Source: Chitinophaga silvisoli
Lineage (GTDB): Bacteria; Bacteroidota; Bacteroidia; Chitinophagales; Chitinophagaceae
DNA length: 64,000 bases
Assembly (NCBI RefSeq): GCF_003412465.1
Contig: NZ_QTJV01000016.1
Location: 89,992 to 153,991 of the forward strand
Direction of reading: 5' to 3'
Position numbers and translations under genes: made by a program. Of the stretch, positions 17,393 to 27,800 are shown piece after piece. The notes under the pieces are model-generated. The model saw only the letters and a program-made list of their open reading frames with translations. It did not search any database and had not been told where the DNA came from. Within the stretch, counting starts at the first letter, position 1. Every line of letters begins with the position of its first letter.

Positions 17393-18466
17393 ATGCAACA
17401 TCATCCCATCACCCGCAAGCTCCACGGGCTTGACCATCTTCGCGCATTCGCAATCACCTTTGTCTTCCTGTTCCATTACAACATCTTCGGCCACCCTGCG
17501 TGGATTTCAACAATCGGTAGTTTCGGCTGGACAGGTGTTGACCTCTTCTTCGTTCTCAGCGGCTTCCTCATCGCAGGTCAGCTATTCAACGAAGATCCTA
17601 TCTCCCTTAAGACCTTTTATACCAAAAGAGTCTTCCGCATCTTCCCTGCCTACTTCCTCATCGTAGCCCTGTACTTCCTCTTTCCGTACCTGCGGGAACG
17701 TGATACCCTTCCCCCATTGTGGAAATTCCTCACCTTCACACAAAACCTCGGTCTCGATCTCAAACACACCGGTGCCTTCTCACACGCCTGGTCTCTCTGT
17801 ATCGAAGAGCAGTTCTACCTGCTCCTCCCTATCCTGATCATCTTTTTCAGAACCTATGACTTAAACCAGATAGCGCCATGGTTCATCGCCTCCCTCTTCC
17901 TTGCAGGCTTTGGCGTACGCTTTTATTGCTGGAATCACTTCTACCTGCCCGCCACTGAAGATAACTGGATGGTATGGTACAAATGGATCTATTACCCTAC
18001 CTTCAGCCGTCTCGATGGCTTACTTGTAGGCATCAGCCTCGCTGCCATCAAAGAAAGATTATACAAATACAGTACCCCCCTGCTCATTGCAGGCCTCCTC
18101 ATCCTGGCAGCTGCCTACATTATGTGCGATAGTGAAGACCTCTTCAATGAAAGTATTTATGGTTTTCCTCTGATTGCCATCGGCTATGGTTGCATCGTAG
18201 CAGCTGCTGCCAGTCCTGATTGCTTCCTGTATAAACATGGCAATGCACTCACCCGCTCACTGGCAGCCCTCTCCTATGCACTCTACCTGAGCCATAAGAT
18301 AGTCATCAACGTGACCCAGAAAATAGTCTCGGCATGGGGAATTGATACGAAGAGTTCTATGATGTTTGTAATTTGTACCCTCACCTGCCTGGCGGCCGCA
18401 TGGCTGTTGAGATTTTTAATTGAAAAACCCTTTTTAAGATGGAGAGATAAGGTGCTCTTAAGATAA
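17393..18466 (+). CDS. OafA/YrhL-type membrane acyltransferase
   Basis: 357-residue multi-pass protein of the acyltransferase-3 family. It begins LDHLRAFAITFVFLFHY, has the GWTGVDLFFVLSGFLIAGQL block, and HAWSLCIEEQFYLLLP with the conserved Ser-Ile-Glu-Glu-Gln-Phe-type motif (here LCIEEQF). About ten membrane helices. Typical role: O-acylation of cell-surface polysaccharides. No polysaccharide genes lie nearby, so the acceptor is unknown. Confidence 0.9.
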   Translation: MQHHPITRKLHGLDHLRAFAITFVFLFHYNIFGHPAWISTIGSFGWTGVDLFFVLSGFLIAGQLFNEDPISLKTFYTKRVFRIFPAYFLIVALYFLFPYLRERDTLPPLWKFLTFTQNLGLDLKHTGAFSHAWSLCIEEQFYLLLPILIIFFRTYDLNQIAPWFIASLFLAGFGVRFYCWNHFYLPATEDNWMVWYKWIYYPTFSRLDGLLVGISLAAIKERLYKYSTPLLIAGLLILAAAYIMCDSEDLFNESIYGFPLIAIGYGCIVAAAASPDCFLYKHGNALTRSLAALSYALYLSHKIVINVTQKIVSAWGIDTKSSMMFVICTLTCLAAAWLLRFLIEKPFLRWRDKVLLR

Positions 18467-18505
18467 TATTCCTGGTTACCACTCAGCAATGGTACCTCCG
18501 TGAAC

Positions 18506-20230
18506 TCAATCCACCAAGGCATCCAAAAAGGAAATAAGCGCCTGCTGCTCTGCCTTATTCAGTCCAAGGGTATCGGTGGATAAGGTCTGATGCATAACCG
18601 GTGTAACTCCGCCCTGGTTGTAGAAGTCTATTACCTGCTGCATGGTACTGAAGTTGCCGTGATGCATGAAAGGTGCTGTCACAGCCGCATTTCTTAGTGT
18701 TGGTGTTTTGAACGCTCCTTCATAAAAGGTAACGGGAAACACCGTTATCCTGCCCCTGTCTGTATCAGCTACAGGATGTTGCAGATCGGCTGTCAGGGGT
18801 ACACCTAATATTTCAAATTCCGTCCTGTTAAACAATGGAGGCGTTAAACCATTGAACAGGGGGGCAAAATGACAACTCCCGCAACGGGCCTTGCCCATAA
18901 AAATATTGAAGCCATGCTGCTGCTGCGCTGTCATGGCTGATCTATTGCCCGCTAAATAATGATCGAATGCGGAATTAAATGGAGTCAATGTACGTATATA
19001 AGCTGCCAGGGCGCGGATGATCTTTTCCTTTGGCATTTGCATACGCGCCGTAATGCTGTCATCTGTGCCCCCCATCTCCGCAGGACTATGCAATACCACA
19101 TCTACCTGCTCTTCCAGGCTCCTGGCACGGCCGTCCCAGAATTGCGCATACTGGTAGGTGGAATATAATAAGGAAGGCGTATGCCTGGGTAAAAAACCTC
19201 CCAACAAAGATTTATTCTGTGGCATGCCATCTGTAAAATGCTTTTCCGGCACATGACAGGTTGCACAACTACGCTGCATATTTCCCGATAAGCGCTTCTC
19301 GAAAAATAGTTGCCGGCCCAGGGCGGTATCATACCCGATCTTCGGCGCACTATTATCTCCATTCCTTAACACATCTCCCCGGCCATCGACCGTAATATCC
19401 GCCCCCTGTGTAAAGGTCTCTTTCTTAAACGGGTCCCGCGAACCAAAAATCGCTGTCGTATTCAATGCCCTTACCGTATGCGTAGCTTCCATGGCTGACA
19501 GCATACGCTGTACCGGCATCGCATAATCAGTAATAAATGTCAGACGATCAAAGCTGTTGAAGTCCTCATGCTCATGCAAAAAAGTCCATGCCAATGTCAT
19601 CGCTGTACGGATACTATCTACTCCCACCACATTCCGTAAGGCATCCATCGCCGCTGCAGCCTCCGGCACTCCACTTTGCAACGAAGGTGCATCATACCCC
19701 GTAATATATAAACTCTGGATGCGGATCAGTTCCAACTGGATGCTCTCCATCACCTGCGCATCCGTAGCCTTAAAATTATATAACAAAGCAGGCAGACCTG
19801 CCGCTGTTTCCGCGACGATGTCTGCCTGCTGCATCAATGCTGCTTTCGATGCACCACTGTATAATAATGCTTCTATCTGCTGCAATCCTACCGGCTCCTC
19901 ATATTCTATATAAGGTTCTTCCACCTCATACTTCGCCGGCGTATTGAACACATAAGCTTCACTCACGAAGAAATATTCAAGGAAGAATGAAATGCGCTTA
20001 TATGCAATCCTGCATTCCTTCAATGCGTGCTTTGCCTGCTCCACCGTAGCCGGGTCCTTCACATCGTATTTTGAAATCGCCAGCTGCAGGGCCTTTGTAC
20101 TGGCTGCAAAAACTGCCTGCTGCTCCCTGAAATACCTGATCGTCTGTTCCGGGTACTCCTTCGGTGCTTCGCCTGCCATCCCCAGACACAATAACAAACA
20201 CAAGCCCGTAAGCACCTTTATTTTCTTCAT
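18506..20230 (-). CDS. Diheme cytochrome c peroxidase (MauG-like) with imelysin-like N-terminal half
   Basis: 574 residues from ATG 20230, with signal peptide. The first 250 residues are helical and resemble imelysin/EfeO-type domains, with GLQQIEALLY where imelysins have GxHxxE, so the His is replaced. The C-terminal 300 residues are a bacterial peroxidase/MauG domain with two haem sites, CATCH and CGSCH. The ATG overlaps the TGA of the upstream phosphatase gene as ATGA, so translation is coupled and it belongs to the SusCD operon. Role: periplasmic peroxide- or haem-based oxidation, perhaps linked to metal handling (inference). Confidence 0.85.
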   Translation of the reverse strand: MKKIKVLTGLCLLLCLGMAGEAPKEYPEQTIRYFREQQAVFAASTKALQLAISKYDVKDPATVEQAKHALKECRIAYKRISFFLEYFFVSEAYVFNTPAKYEVEEPYIEYEEPVGLQQIEALLYSGASKAALMQQADIVAETAAGLPALLYNFKATDAQVMESIQLELIRIQSLYITGYDAPSLQSGVPEAAAAMDALRNVVGVDSIRTAMTLAWTFLHEHEDFNSFDRLTFITDYAMPVQRMLSAMEATHTVRALNTTAIFGSRDPFKKETFTQGADITVDGRGDVLRNGDNSAPKIGYDTALGRQLFFEKRLSGNMQRSCATCHVPEKHFTDGMPQNKSLLGGFLPRHTPSLLYSTYQYAQFWDGRARSLEEQVDVVLHSPAEMGGTDDSITARMQMPKEKIIRALAAYIRTLTPFNSAFDHYLAGNRSAMTAQQQHGFNIFMGKARCGSCHFAPLFNGLTPPLFNRTEFEILGVPLTADLQHPVADTDRGRITVFPVTFYEGAFKTPTLRNAAVTAPFMHHGNFSTMQQVIDFYNQGGVTPVMHQTLSTDTLGLNKAEQQALISFLDALVD

Positions 20231-21789
20231 CGCGCAGTAATTGTAAATGTATCTTTTATACAACCTTCCTTATCTTCTACCGTCACTGTCGTAGTGCCTT
20301 TTGCCGGCCTGAGGGTAATGGATTTCGAGGTCTGATTCTTCTCACTCCATTTATAATTACCCACAAATGAAGCCGTCAGTGTCAATGCCTTACCTGCCTT
20401 TGCTGTAATCACGTTGTGCTTATTCACTTCTTTCATCATTGTAAAATGGTCCCTGATCACCCCATCCGCACAGATCCATTTCAGGTCCAGGCGGTTGTTC
20501 TCAATCTCGAGCAGGGATGCGCCACCATTCATATCATTTGCATACTGCATCGCCTTGTGCGGATAAATTTTTTGCCGGCCACCCAGTTTGCCTGCCGAAC
20601 CACTTACCACATATACCGTCCCTGCATTCAGTGAATCCTTTACGTACGGACAACTATTCTCACTGCCGTCATACAAACCTGATGAACGACTCAGGTTATG
20701 CACCGCAGGATCAAATGAATCCATCATTCCATAATGTCCTTTCATGAGGCGGGAACGCTCGTAGTCATGACTATGGCCGCACAGGATTAAATCAACACCA
20801 TTGCGCTCCAGGATGCGGATAAAATTCTCACGGATGCGGATCAGCTCATCTGCTTCATCTGAGTTATGAGAACCCATGGTATAGGGAGGATGATGCCAGT
20901 ATGCCACTACCCACTGCTTATTGTTGTTTGCTGCCAGGTCGCGCTTCACCCACTGTACCTGTGGACCCAGTGTATCATACAAACGATATTGTTCTGCCTC
21001 CTTACCATAGCTATCCAGTGAGATGAAGTGCACATTGCCGATATCAAATGAGAAGAACGCCTGTGTATGTGAAGGTACCCCACCATCTTCCGCCTCTGTA
21101 GGCATAGAGAAGTTCTGGTAATAGGCTGTCTTGTGTGTACGAACGGCTACCTCTACCGCACCCGGAAAATCATGGTCATTATAATCATGGTTGCCGGGAG
21201 TCGGGTACATAGGATGCTGCTTTAACAGGTCATCTTTATAGACATTAAAAAATTTGGTCTGGAATTCCTGGTCCGTACCACTGCCATAGGCATTGTCGCC
21301 CAGCAGGATCCAGGCATCCATATAATTGTTACCGAGATAGTTCAGCACAGATTGCTTTACATTCCGCTGGTTCGCTGAGTTATTGCCACAATCGCCGAAC
21401 GCACCGATCCTGATCAGGTCTTTGCTTCCCACTTCAGGCAATGTATAGAAGTAGTTGTTCGCATCTCCCTGCAAGGTATCAGCAAATGTACCTACGGTAT
21501 AATAGTACCGTGTATGCGGTTTTAAACCGGTAATACGTACTATGTGTTCTGTGGTGATAGCAGAGTCATCTTTCAGCTGATCCCATTTATTTACCGTAGT
21601 ACCAAAACGCACCCGGCTGCGTGTAGCCACATTTGTACGCCAGCGAATCGTCATACCGGTAGGTGAGCCTACCTGCAGGTAGGGACCACGGATCACTGTG
21701 ACCGGATCTTCATCCCCATCACTGTTCTGCGCACGCACTGTCAAAAACGAAAAGAAAAATAAACAAAGGAGCAACCATCCCTGCTTCAT
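20227..21789 (-). CDS. Purple-acid-phosphatase-like metallophosphoesterase with fibronectin-III domain
   Basis: 520 residues with signal peptide (ending TVRAQ). An N-terminal FN3-like/PAP domain (about 30-125: GPYLQVGSPTGMTIRWRT) precedes the metallophosphatase with GDCG, LLGDNAYG, GNHDYND, YWHHPPY and GHSHDYERS, the complete metal-ligand set of purple acid phosphatases. A C-terminal Ig-like domain of about 90 residues follows. Expected role: release of phosphate from mono- or diesters outside the inner membrane. Between the second GDPD and the peroxidase in one operon. Confidence 0.92.
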   Translation of the reverse strand: MKQGWLLLCLFFFSFLTVRAQNSDGDEDPVTVIRGPYLQVGSPTGMTIRWRTNVATRSRVRFGTTVNKWDQLKDDSAITTEHIVRITGLKPHTRYYYTVGTFADTLQGDANNYFYTLPEVGSKDLIRIGAFGDCGNNSANQRNVKQSVLNYLGNNYMDAWILLGDNAYGSGTDQEFQTKFFNVYKDDLLKQHPMYPTPGNHDYNDHDFPGAVEVAVRTHKTAYYQNFSMPTEAEDGGVPSHTQAFFSFDIGNVHFISLDSYGKEAEQYRLYDTLGPQVQWVKRDLAANNNKQWVVAYWHHPPYTMGSHNSDEADELIRIRENFIRILERNGVDLILCGHSHDYERSRLMKGHYGMMDSFDPAVHNLSRSSGLYDGSENSCPYVKDSLNAGTVYVVSGSAGKLGGRQKIYPHKAMQYANDMNGGASLLEIENNRLDLKWICADGVIRDHFTMMKEVNKHNVITAKAGKALTLTASFVGNYKWSEKNQTSKSITLRPAKGTTTVTVEDKEGCIKDTFTITAR

Positions 21790-21815
21790 CTTGCTATATG
21801 ATTTTTATGTTAACT

Positions 21816-22628
21816 TTATCTGTGTAGTCCCTTTTTGCGTAAGTAAGCCAGCAATTCTTCCGGCTTGTCCGTCTGGATCACATTGACCTGTTTCTTCTGT
21901 AACAGTGAATCAAATCCCTGCTCCCCCAGCTCATCGTAGTCCCCGAGCGCATTTATCCACACTCTCATATTTGCTTTGCGTACCACCTGCATCAGGCTAT
22001 CCGTATAGCAGGCATCATCTGCATGCAAGATAGGATAACATCCCTGTTTTAGCACCGCCATCGTCTCTGCTGCATTGTGTACCCTCGGCATCACAGGCAG
22101 ATCCGGATCGATTGCCCTTACAAGGGCTGCATCTTTATAATCATATACAAAGAAGAGCACCTGCTGCTCCATGCCCATCTCCTTCACCAGTTTGCAGGTA
22201 GACACCATCGCACTTCTTGTATCGGCTTTGAAATCGATATCGATCATGATCCTGCCCCTGGCCAGTTCCAGGGCATCCCGGAAGGAAGGGATCCGTTCTG
22301 TGGTTACTACGCCCTCTTTCTTTAAGTGCAGTGACTGTAGTTCAGCATAAGTCATATCGGCTACCTTACCATGACCATCCGTTTTTTTATCTATGCTTTC
22401 ATCGTGCATTAACACCAATACCCCGTCCTTTGTTTCCCGGACATCTATTTCGATGATATCAATTCCCTTGTCAATGGCAGTCCGGATAGCAGGCAGGGAA
22501 TTCTCCGCATACACTTCATGGTCTGCACGGTGAGCAGCCACCAGGATATATTGGTGATGATGATAAAAATCCTTGATTATTTTATCCACCGGCATCATTA
22601 CTAACAGTAAAAATAATAGCTTATTCAT
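21816..22628 (-). CDS. Glycerophosphodiester phosphodiesterase (second copy)
   Basis: 270 residues, TIM-barrel GDPD. HRADHEVYAENSLPAI carries the first His and the Glu-Asn pair, then IEIDVRETKDGVLVLMHDESIDKKTDG with the catalytic Glu-x-Asp and second His. A short hydrophobic N-terminus suggests export. Its ATG shares bases with the stop of the first GDPD gene (TAATG at 22628), so the two are coupled. It cleaves glycerophosphodiesters to glycerol-3-phosphate and an alcohol; the exact substrate is unknown. Confidence 0.93.
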   Translation of the reverse strand: MNKLLFLLLVMMPVDKIIKDFYHHHQYILVAAHRADHEVYAENSLPAIRTAIDKGIDIIEIDVRETKDGVLVLMHDESIDKKTDGHGKVADMTYAELQSLHLKKEGVVTTERIPSFRDALELARGRIMIDIDFKADTRSAMVSTCKLVKEMGMEQQVLFFVYDYKDAALVRAIDPDLPVMPRVHNAAETMAVLKQGCYPILHADDACYTDSLMQVVRKANMRVWINALGDYDELGEQGFDSLLQKKQVNVIQTDKPEELLAYLRKKGLHR

Positions 22629-23311
22629 TACCTGTTTCGATTTTGTTTAAGATAATTGATCAATGCCCCCGGATGATCGGTTTGTAAGCCCTGCACGGGG
22701 GTATCCAGTGCTTTCTGCCAGCTGAGAGGACCTTCATCCTTTGCCTGCACATCCAGCCATACGGCTATATTCCGCCGCTTAAAAAGGGCCAGCATTGCCG
22801 GCGTATACTGCCCGATGCTGCCATCAACGACAGCAACCGGGTACCGGTCAAAAAAAGCATCCAGTTCTTTCACATCTCCAGGTATACTGGTCATCAATGG
22901 CATTTGCGGGGCTACCCTGTGCCATGCATCCACCTGCTCCAGCGTATTGCAGTACACCACCATATGCCGTTCCATGCGCGCCTTCTTAATCAATGGATAG
23001 ACCCGCTCCGGATCTGCCTCCTTAAAATCAAGATAGATATTTACCTTCCTCTTACACAGCTTTAACACCTCATCAAAAGCGGGTAAGCTGCTATTTAGTT
23101 CCGTCAGTGCACCATGACTGATATATAAGCGTCCATCCTTAAACGTTCTCAGGTCTACCTCTACATAATCTACCCCATCCTCTATGGCGCGCTGGTATGC
23201 CGCCAATGTGTTCTCCGGTAAAACAGTGTGATCGCCCCTATGGGCGATCACTACATGTTTATGCTTTACAACCGGGAGCAAGGCAATCATCAGCATTAAG
23301 TAAAATTGCAT
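22628..23311 (-). CDS. Glycerophosphodiester phosphodiesterase (first copy)
   Basis: 227 residues, shorter than its neighbour. AHRGDHTVLPENTLAAYQ and YVEVDLRTFKDGRLYISHGALTEL supply the two catalytic His residues and the metal-binding Glu/Asp residues. The DGxLxxxHD motif is altered to DGRLYISHG, so one expected Asp is Gly, which may change metal binding or substrate. Signal-peptide-like N-terminus. Thirteen bases downstream of the SusD stop. Confidence 0.9.
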   Translation of the reverse strand: MQFYLMLMIALLPVVKHKHVVIAHRGDHTVLPENTLAAYQRAIEDGVDYVEVDLRTFKDGRLYISHGALTELNSSLPAFDEVLKLCKRKVNIYLDFKEADPERVYPLIKKARMERHMVVYCNTLEQVDAWHRVAPQMPLMTSIPGDVKELDAFFDRYPVAVVDGSIGQYTPAMLALFKRRNIAVWLDVQAKDEGPLSWQKALDTPVQGLQTDHPGALINYLKQNRNR

Positions 23312-23324
23312 AGCTAACTGTTTA

Positions 23325-24782
23325 TCATTTTAAATACCACATCTTCGTTGTTATTTCATCCGCACCCTGCCTGGTTACTGCTGCGTTATACTGATCCAGG
23401 TTGTAAGACTGCTCCGTAGTAGGATACTTATACCTGGAAGGAATTTCAGAAATGGCCGCCAGCGGACCAGTTACAAATACAGGATAACCTGTTCTTCTCT
23501 GGTCAAACCAGCCCTCTGCCCCTTTCAGGAAATTCGCAATCCACTTCTGTGTGATCAGCTGCGCCAATGTACCATTGTACTGTACAGAAGCCTGGGCCAG
23601 GTAAGCCGCCTTAGCAGTGGCAGAGATGCCATAAGCATCCAGTGATGCTGCAATGCCTTTGTTATACAATGAAGCCGCGGTTTCACCACTCACTGTTACC
23701 TTTCCCGCCTGTACTACTTCTGCCAGTATAAAACACTGCTCTGCATAGGTCATCATACTTGCTTTCAGCAGGTCACTCTGGTTCGCATAGAAGATAGGTG
23801 CCATCTTTGAAATGTGTGTCTCACCACCATTATAATCATAAGGAGATGAAATCGCATTGGGTACTCCTACATACAGGTTGGCATCTACTGTATAACCTGT
23901 AGTGCTGGACACGGGTGCTGCCCATACCGGTAATCTTGGATCATTCAAACGCAGCAGGGTATCCACGATCTCCTTGGATGGCTTGTACTTGTCGATCTCT
24001 GTCGCCTTGCTGTTCAGGTTCCCACCCGGCCAGCTATCGATCGCATTCACGCCTAAATATCTTAGTCCTGCATCGTCACTGTTGCTTTCGAACAAAGGAA
24101 ATTTGCCTGGATTGTTCAGCATATGCTGCATCTCAGTATATGCTGTTGCAGATTTCTTTGACATACGCAGCAGCAGGCGTAAATGCAGTGCGTTGGCAAA
24201 CTTACGCCAGTTCAACGCCACACCACCATACAGGAGATCATAATCCGCATCAATGGTCTGTGTGTTGGCAGCCAGTGTATCATTGGCAGCTGTAAGTGTG
24301 GCCAGCAGCGAAGAATAGATATCCTCCTGCTGATCATATACGGGATGTACTATACTACTGTCTTTAGATAGTAAGGCCTCACTATAAGGTATGTCTCCAT
24401 ATAAATCTGTAATATAGGCGAAGTTGAACACCTTGATAATATCTGATATCGCCGTGTATTGCAACATACCATTGGAGGCCGCCAGGTCATGAAAGGTTTT
24501 ATTATAAGTCAATGCCCCATAATACCCATCCCATGTTTTCCCAGCCCAGCCAAACAGGTCATCACCTTCATTGCGTACCTTAGTGATATACCTTGCTGCC
24601 TCGGCGGGCTTGTCCAGGAAGGCTTCGTTCTGATAAGGATAAGCCGTTTTTACCAGCGCCGTCGAAAGCAGGTATTGCGGATTTACAGTCGTTGCCGTAT
24701 TTGGATCTGTGTTGATTTCCTCAAAGTTCTTCGTACATGCACTTAACAGCAACAACACGCCAATGGCATAAATCTTTTTCAT
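23325..24782 (-). CDS. SusD/RagB-family surface lipoprotein
   Basis: 485 residues. The lipobox LLLLSACTKNFEEINTDPN (Cys16) marks a lipoprotein exposed at the cell surface. The body has the TPR-like helices of the SusD_2 subgroup (QYLLSTALVKTAYPYQNEAF, YITDLYGDIPYSEAL, FAEQCFILAEV-like block) and ends TTKMWYLK. It forms the lid of the SusC channel encoded 18 bases upstream. In this operon the ligand is more likely a phosphate-containing molecule than a glycan, because the enzymes downstream are phosphoesterases. Confidence 0.93.
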   Translation of the reverse strand: MKKIYAIGVLLLLSACTKNFEEINTDPNTATTVNPQYLLSTALVKTAYPYQNEAFLDKPAEAARYITKVRNEGDDLFGWAGKTWDGYYGALTYNKTFHDLAASNGMLQYTAISDIIKVFNFAYITDLYGDIPYSEALLSKDSSIVHPVYDQQEDIYSSLLATLTAANDTLAANTQTIDADYDLLYGGVALNWRKFANALHLRLLLRMSKKSATAYTEMQHMLNNPGKFPLFESNSDDAGLRYLGVNAIDSWPGGNLNSKATEIDKYKPSKEIVDTLLRLNDPRLPVWAAPVSSTTGYTVDANLYVGVPNAISSPYDYNGGETHISKMAPIFYANQSDLLKASMMTYAEQCFILAEVVQAGKVTVSGETAASLYNKGIAASLDAYGISATAKAAYLAQASVQYNGTLAQLITQKWIANFLKGAEGWFDQRRTGYPVFVTGPLAAISEIPSRYKYPTTEQSYNLDQYNAAVTRQGADEITTKMWYLK

Positions 24783-24800
24783 ATAGTTGTAGTATGAATA

Positions 24801-27800
24801 TTAAAAGTTAAGACCCAGTTTCACTCCATAAGAACGGGTGTATGGCAGTGACCAGCTGGAGGTACCCGGGGTAATGCTACCACTCTTGATCGTCATCGCA
24901 GTTTCAGGATCGTAGCCACTACCTGCTGCTGTCCAGCTGAACAGGTTGCGGGCAATCAATGAAATACTCAGGTTAGAAATTGGCAGTCTGCCTGTTTGCT
25001 CCTTGCTGAACAGGTAGGTCAGGCTCACTTCGCGCAACTTCACATAGGTAGCACTAAAAGTATTGCGGGCGTGCATCTTCCAGTAGTAGTCACCATAGAA
25101 ACTCTCAGGATCTGTAATGTTGGTATTCTTTACATAGTTGCCATTGCCATCGTCGATATAACCATCTTCGATCATACCATCGGTACGGTCGCTGGTGCCG
25201 TCGTTCCAGGCCAGGCCACCATGTGCCAGGTCACGGCCTCTTAGTGTATTCTTTGTACGGCCGTCAGACAGCAGGTTCATAAACATATAGGAGAAGAACT
25301 TACCACCCTGGCGGTAATCGACCAGCGTATTCAGCGTGAAGTGACCATAAGTAAAAGTGTTGGTGATACCCAGTGAGAAATCAGGGTTATAATTACCAAT
25401 CCTTATGAGGCCGGTTGCATTCTGGCTATGCCCTGTTTCATCCAGCAGTTCTTTTCCTTTGTAAGGACCAGCCGGCACCGTCTTCCAGGTATTACCATAC
25501 ATGTCGCCGAGTGATTCGCCCTCACGCACCTGGTATTGCATACCTTCCGCAGTACCCTGCAGGTAAGAAGTGATGCCGTCTGTCAGCGCGATCACCTTGT
25601 TCCTGTTACGGGTGAAGTTGGCACCGATATCCCAAATGAACTTACCGGATACAGGTGTGCCATGTACTGCCAGTTCCCATCCCCTGTTACGGATTTCACC
25701 GGCATTGATGATGCGTGCGCTGTAACCACTGGCCATCGTAGTCGGGATCTGGATGATCTGGTTGCGGCTATCGGTAGTATACCAGGTAGCTTCGATGCCC
25801 AGCCTGTTGTTGAAGAATTTAAGATCAGTACCTACTTCATAGGAAGTGGCGATTTCTGGCTTCAGGTTATTGTTTTTCAGCGTGGTGCTGAAGGTAGCCA
25901 TCTTCACATCGCCCCAGTCAGGCGAGCTGAAAGTAAAGCTGTTGTACAGGCTGTAGGGGTCAGTGTCCCTACCCACCTTAGACCAGTTCAGTCGTACCTT
26001 GGCATAAGAAAGTGCGCTGTGTTCAATCCTGAACATGTCTGACAAAATCAGGCTCAAAGAGGCAGAGGGATAAAAGTAGGAGTTGTGGTTGGCTGGTAAG
26101 GCACTGGACCAGTCATTCCTGGCACTCAGATCCAGGAATGCATAGCTCTTGTAAGATAATTCACCCATTGCATACAAACTGTTGATGCGCTTGGACGCTT
26201 TGTAAGAAGCATTGGTAATAGTACCAGCAGCAGCATTAGAGATGTTGTATACTCCAGGCATTACCAGCTGGCTAGCTGCCTGTGACTGCGTGTTAGAATG
26301 CTGATCCATGCGGTTACCGCCTACGCTTACGAAAAATGCAAAATCGTGTTGAAGGCTCTTTTTATAGGTCAGCAGGAAGTCGGTATTCTGCTCACTGCCA
26401 AATAAATTCCCGATATAATAAGCACCATAAGGGTTCTGAACAGCACTCACGGCACGCTTGCTTTCATCCGTTTCTGTATACCAGTCGAGACCTGTACGCC
26501 CCATTAATGTCAAGCCTTTTGCCAGTTCCATTGTCAATTGTACGTTACCTGTTACATGATGACGGTTGTAGGCATTGGTCAGCTGATATGCCACGAAGTA
26601 AGGATTGTCTGTGCTACCCTGGTCCTGTGACCACTGCTGCAGTCCTTCCTGCCCCTGTTGCCAGTAATCTTTCAGCAGCCTGGAGTTGATGTTCGCAGGC
26701 ATCGTGTATAGGATATAACCGGAGCTTCCCCTGTTGAAGGTAGGGCGGTTATTGCTGGTATTGTTCGTATAGGCAATATTGGTAGTGACCTTAATTTTTG
26801 GACTCAGTTCATATCCTGCAGCGAGGTTGATATTGTTTCGTTGTAAACCTGTGTTGGGTGTGATACCCTTATTCTGCAGGTTCGTATAAGAGAGCCGGAA
26901 ATTACTACCGGTGATCGCCACATTGCTGGTATAGGTAGAACCGGTTTCATAGAAATCTTTTACCCTGTCAGGATAAGCGATCCAGTCCGTAGGAACCTTG
27001 TTGCCATTGGCATCGGTAGGACTATTCCACTGAATATGTCTGGAGCCATCGTTCAGTTTAGGGCCCCATGATGCAGTCGATAAGGTATTGGTAGGATCGA
27101 CCGACCCAGTGGCATCACCGGCACCAAATTCGCTCTGGAAGTCGGGGAACTGCCATGCCTTGTCATAGATGGCACTGAAGTTTGCACTTACGTTCAGGCC
27201 TTTCTTATTTTTACCATTCCCGCTTTTGGTCGTGATGAGGATTACACCGTTTGCCGCACGGCTACCATATAGTGCTGCGGCGCTTGCACCTTTCAGTACG
27301 GTTACGCTTGCGATATCGTCCGGACTTACATCGGAGATAGGGCTGCCATAGTCTACCGTTACCTGGCCAACAGGCACATTCGGACTCCTGTTTGCCGAAG
27401 CAACAGGTACCCCATCGACTACGAAGAGTGGCTGGTTGTTGTTGGCAATAGAGCTGGCACCACGAATGGTGATCAATACAGAACCACCGGGATCAGAGCT
27501 GGCGGAGCGGATGTCTACACCAGCCACCTTGCCGGAAAGACTATTCACCACGTTTACATCTTTTACGGTGTTTACTTTAGAACCATCCAGGGTAGCGATA
27601 GCATAGCCCAGGGCTTTCTCTTCGCGTTTGATACCTAATGCAGTTACCACGACAGCAGAAAGATCTTTTACATCAGGAGAAAGCTGTACGTTCAGTATGG
27701 CGCTGTTGCCTGCTTTTACCGTCTTGTTCACAAAACCTACAGCGTGGATAAGGAGTGTGGTAGCGCCATTTACTTCGATGGTATAATGCCCCTGGTCGTC

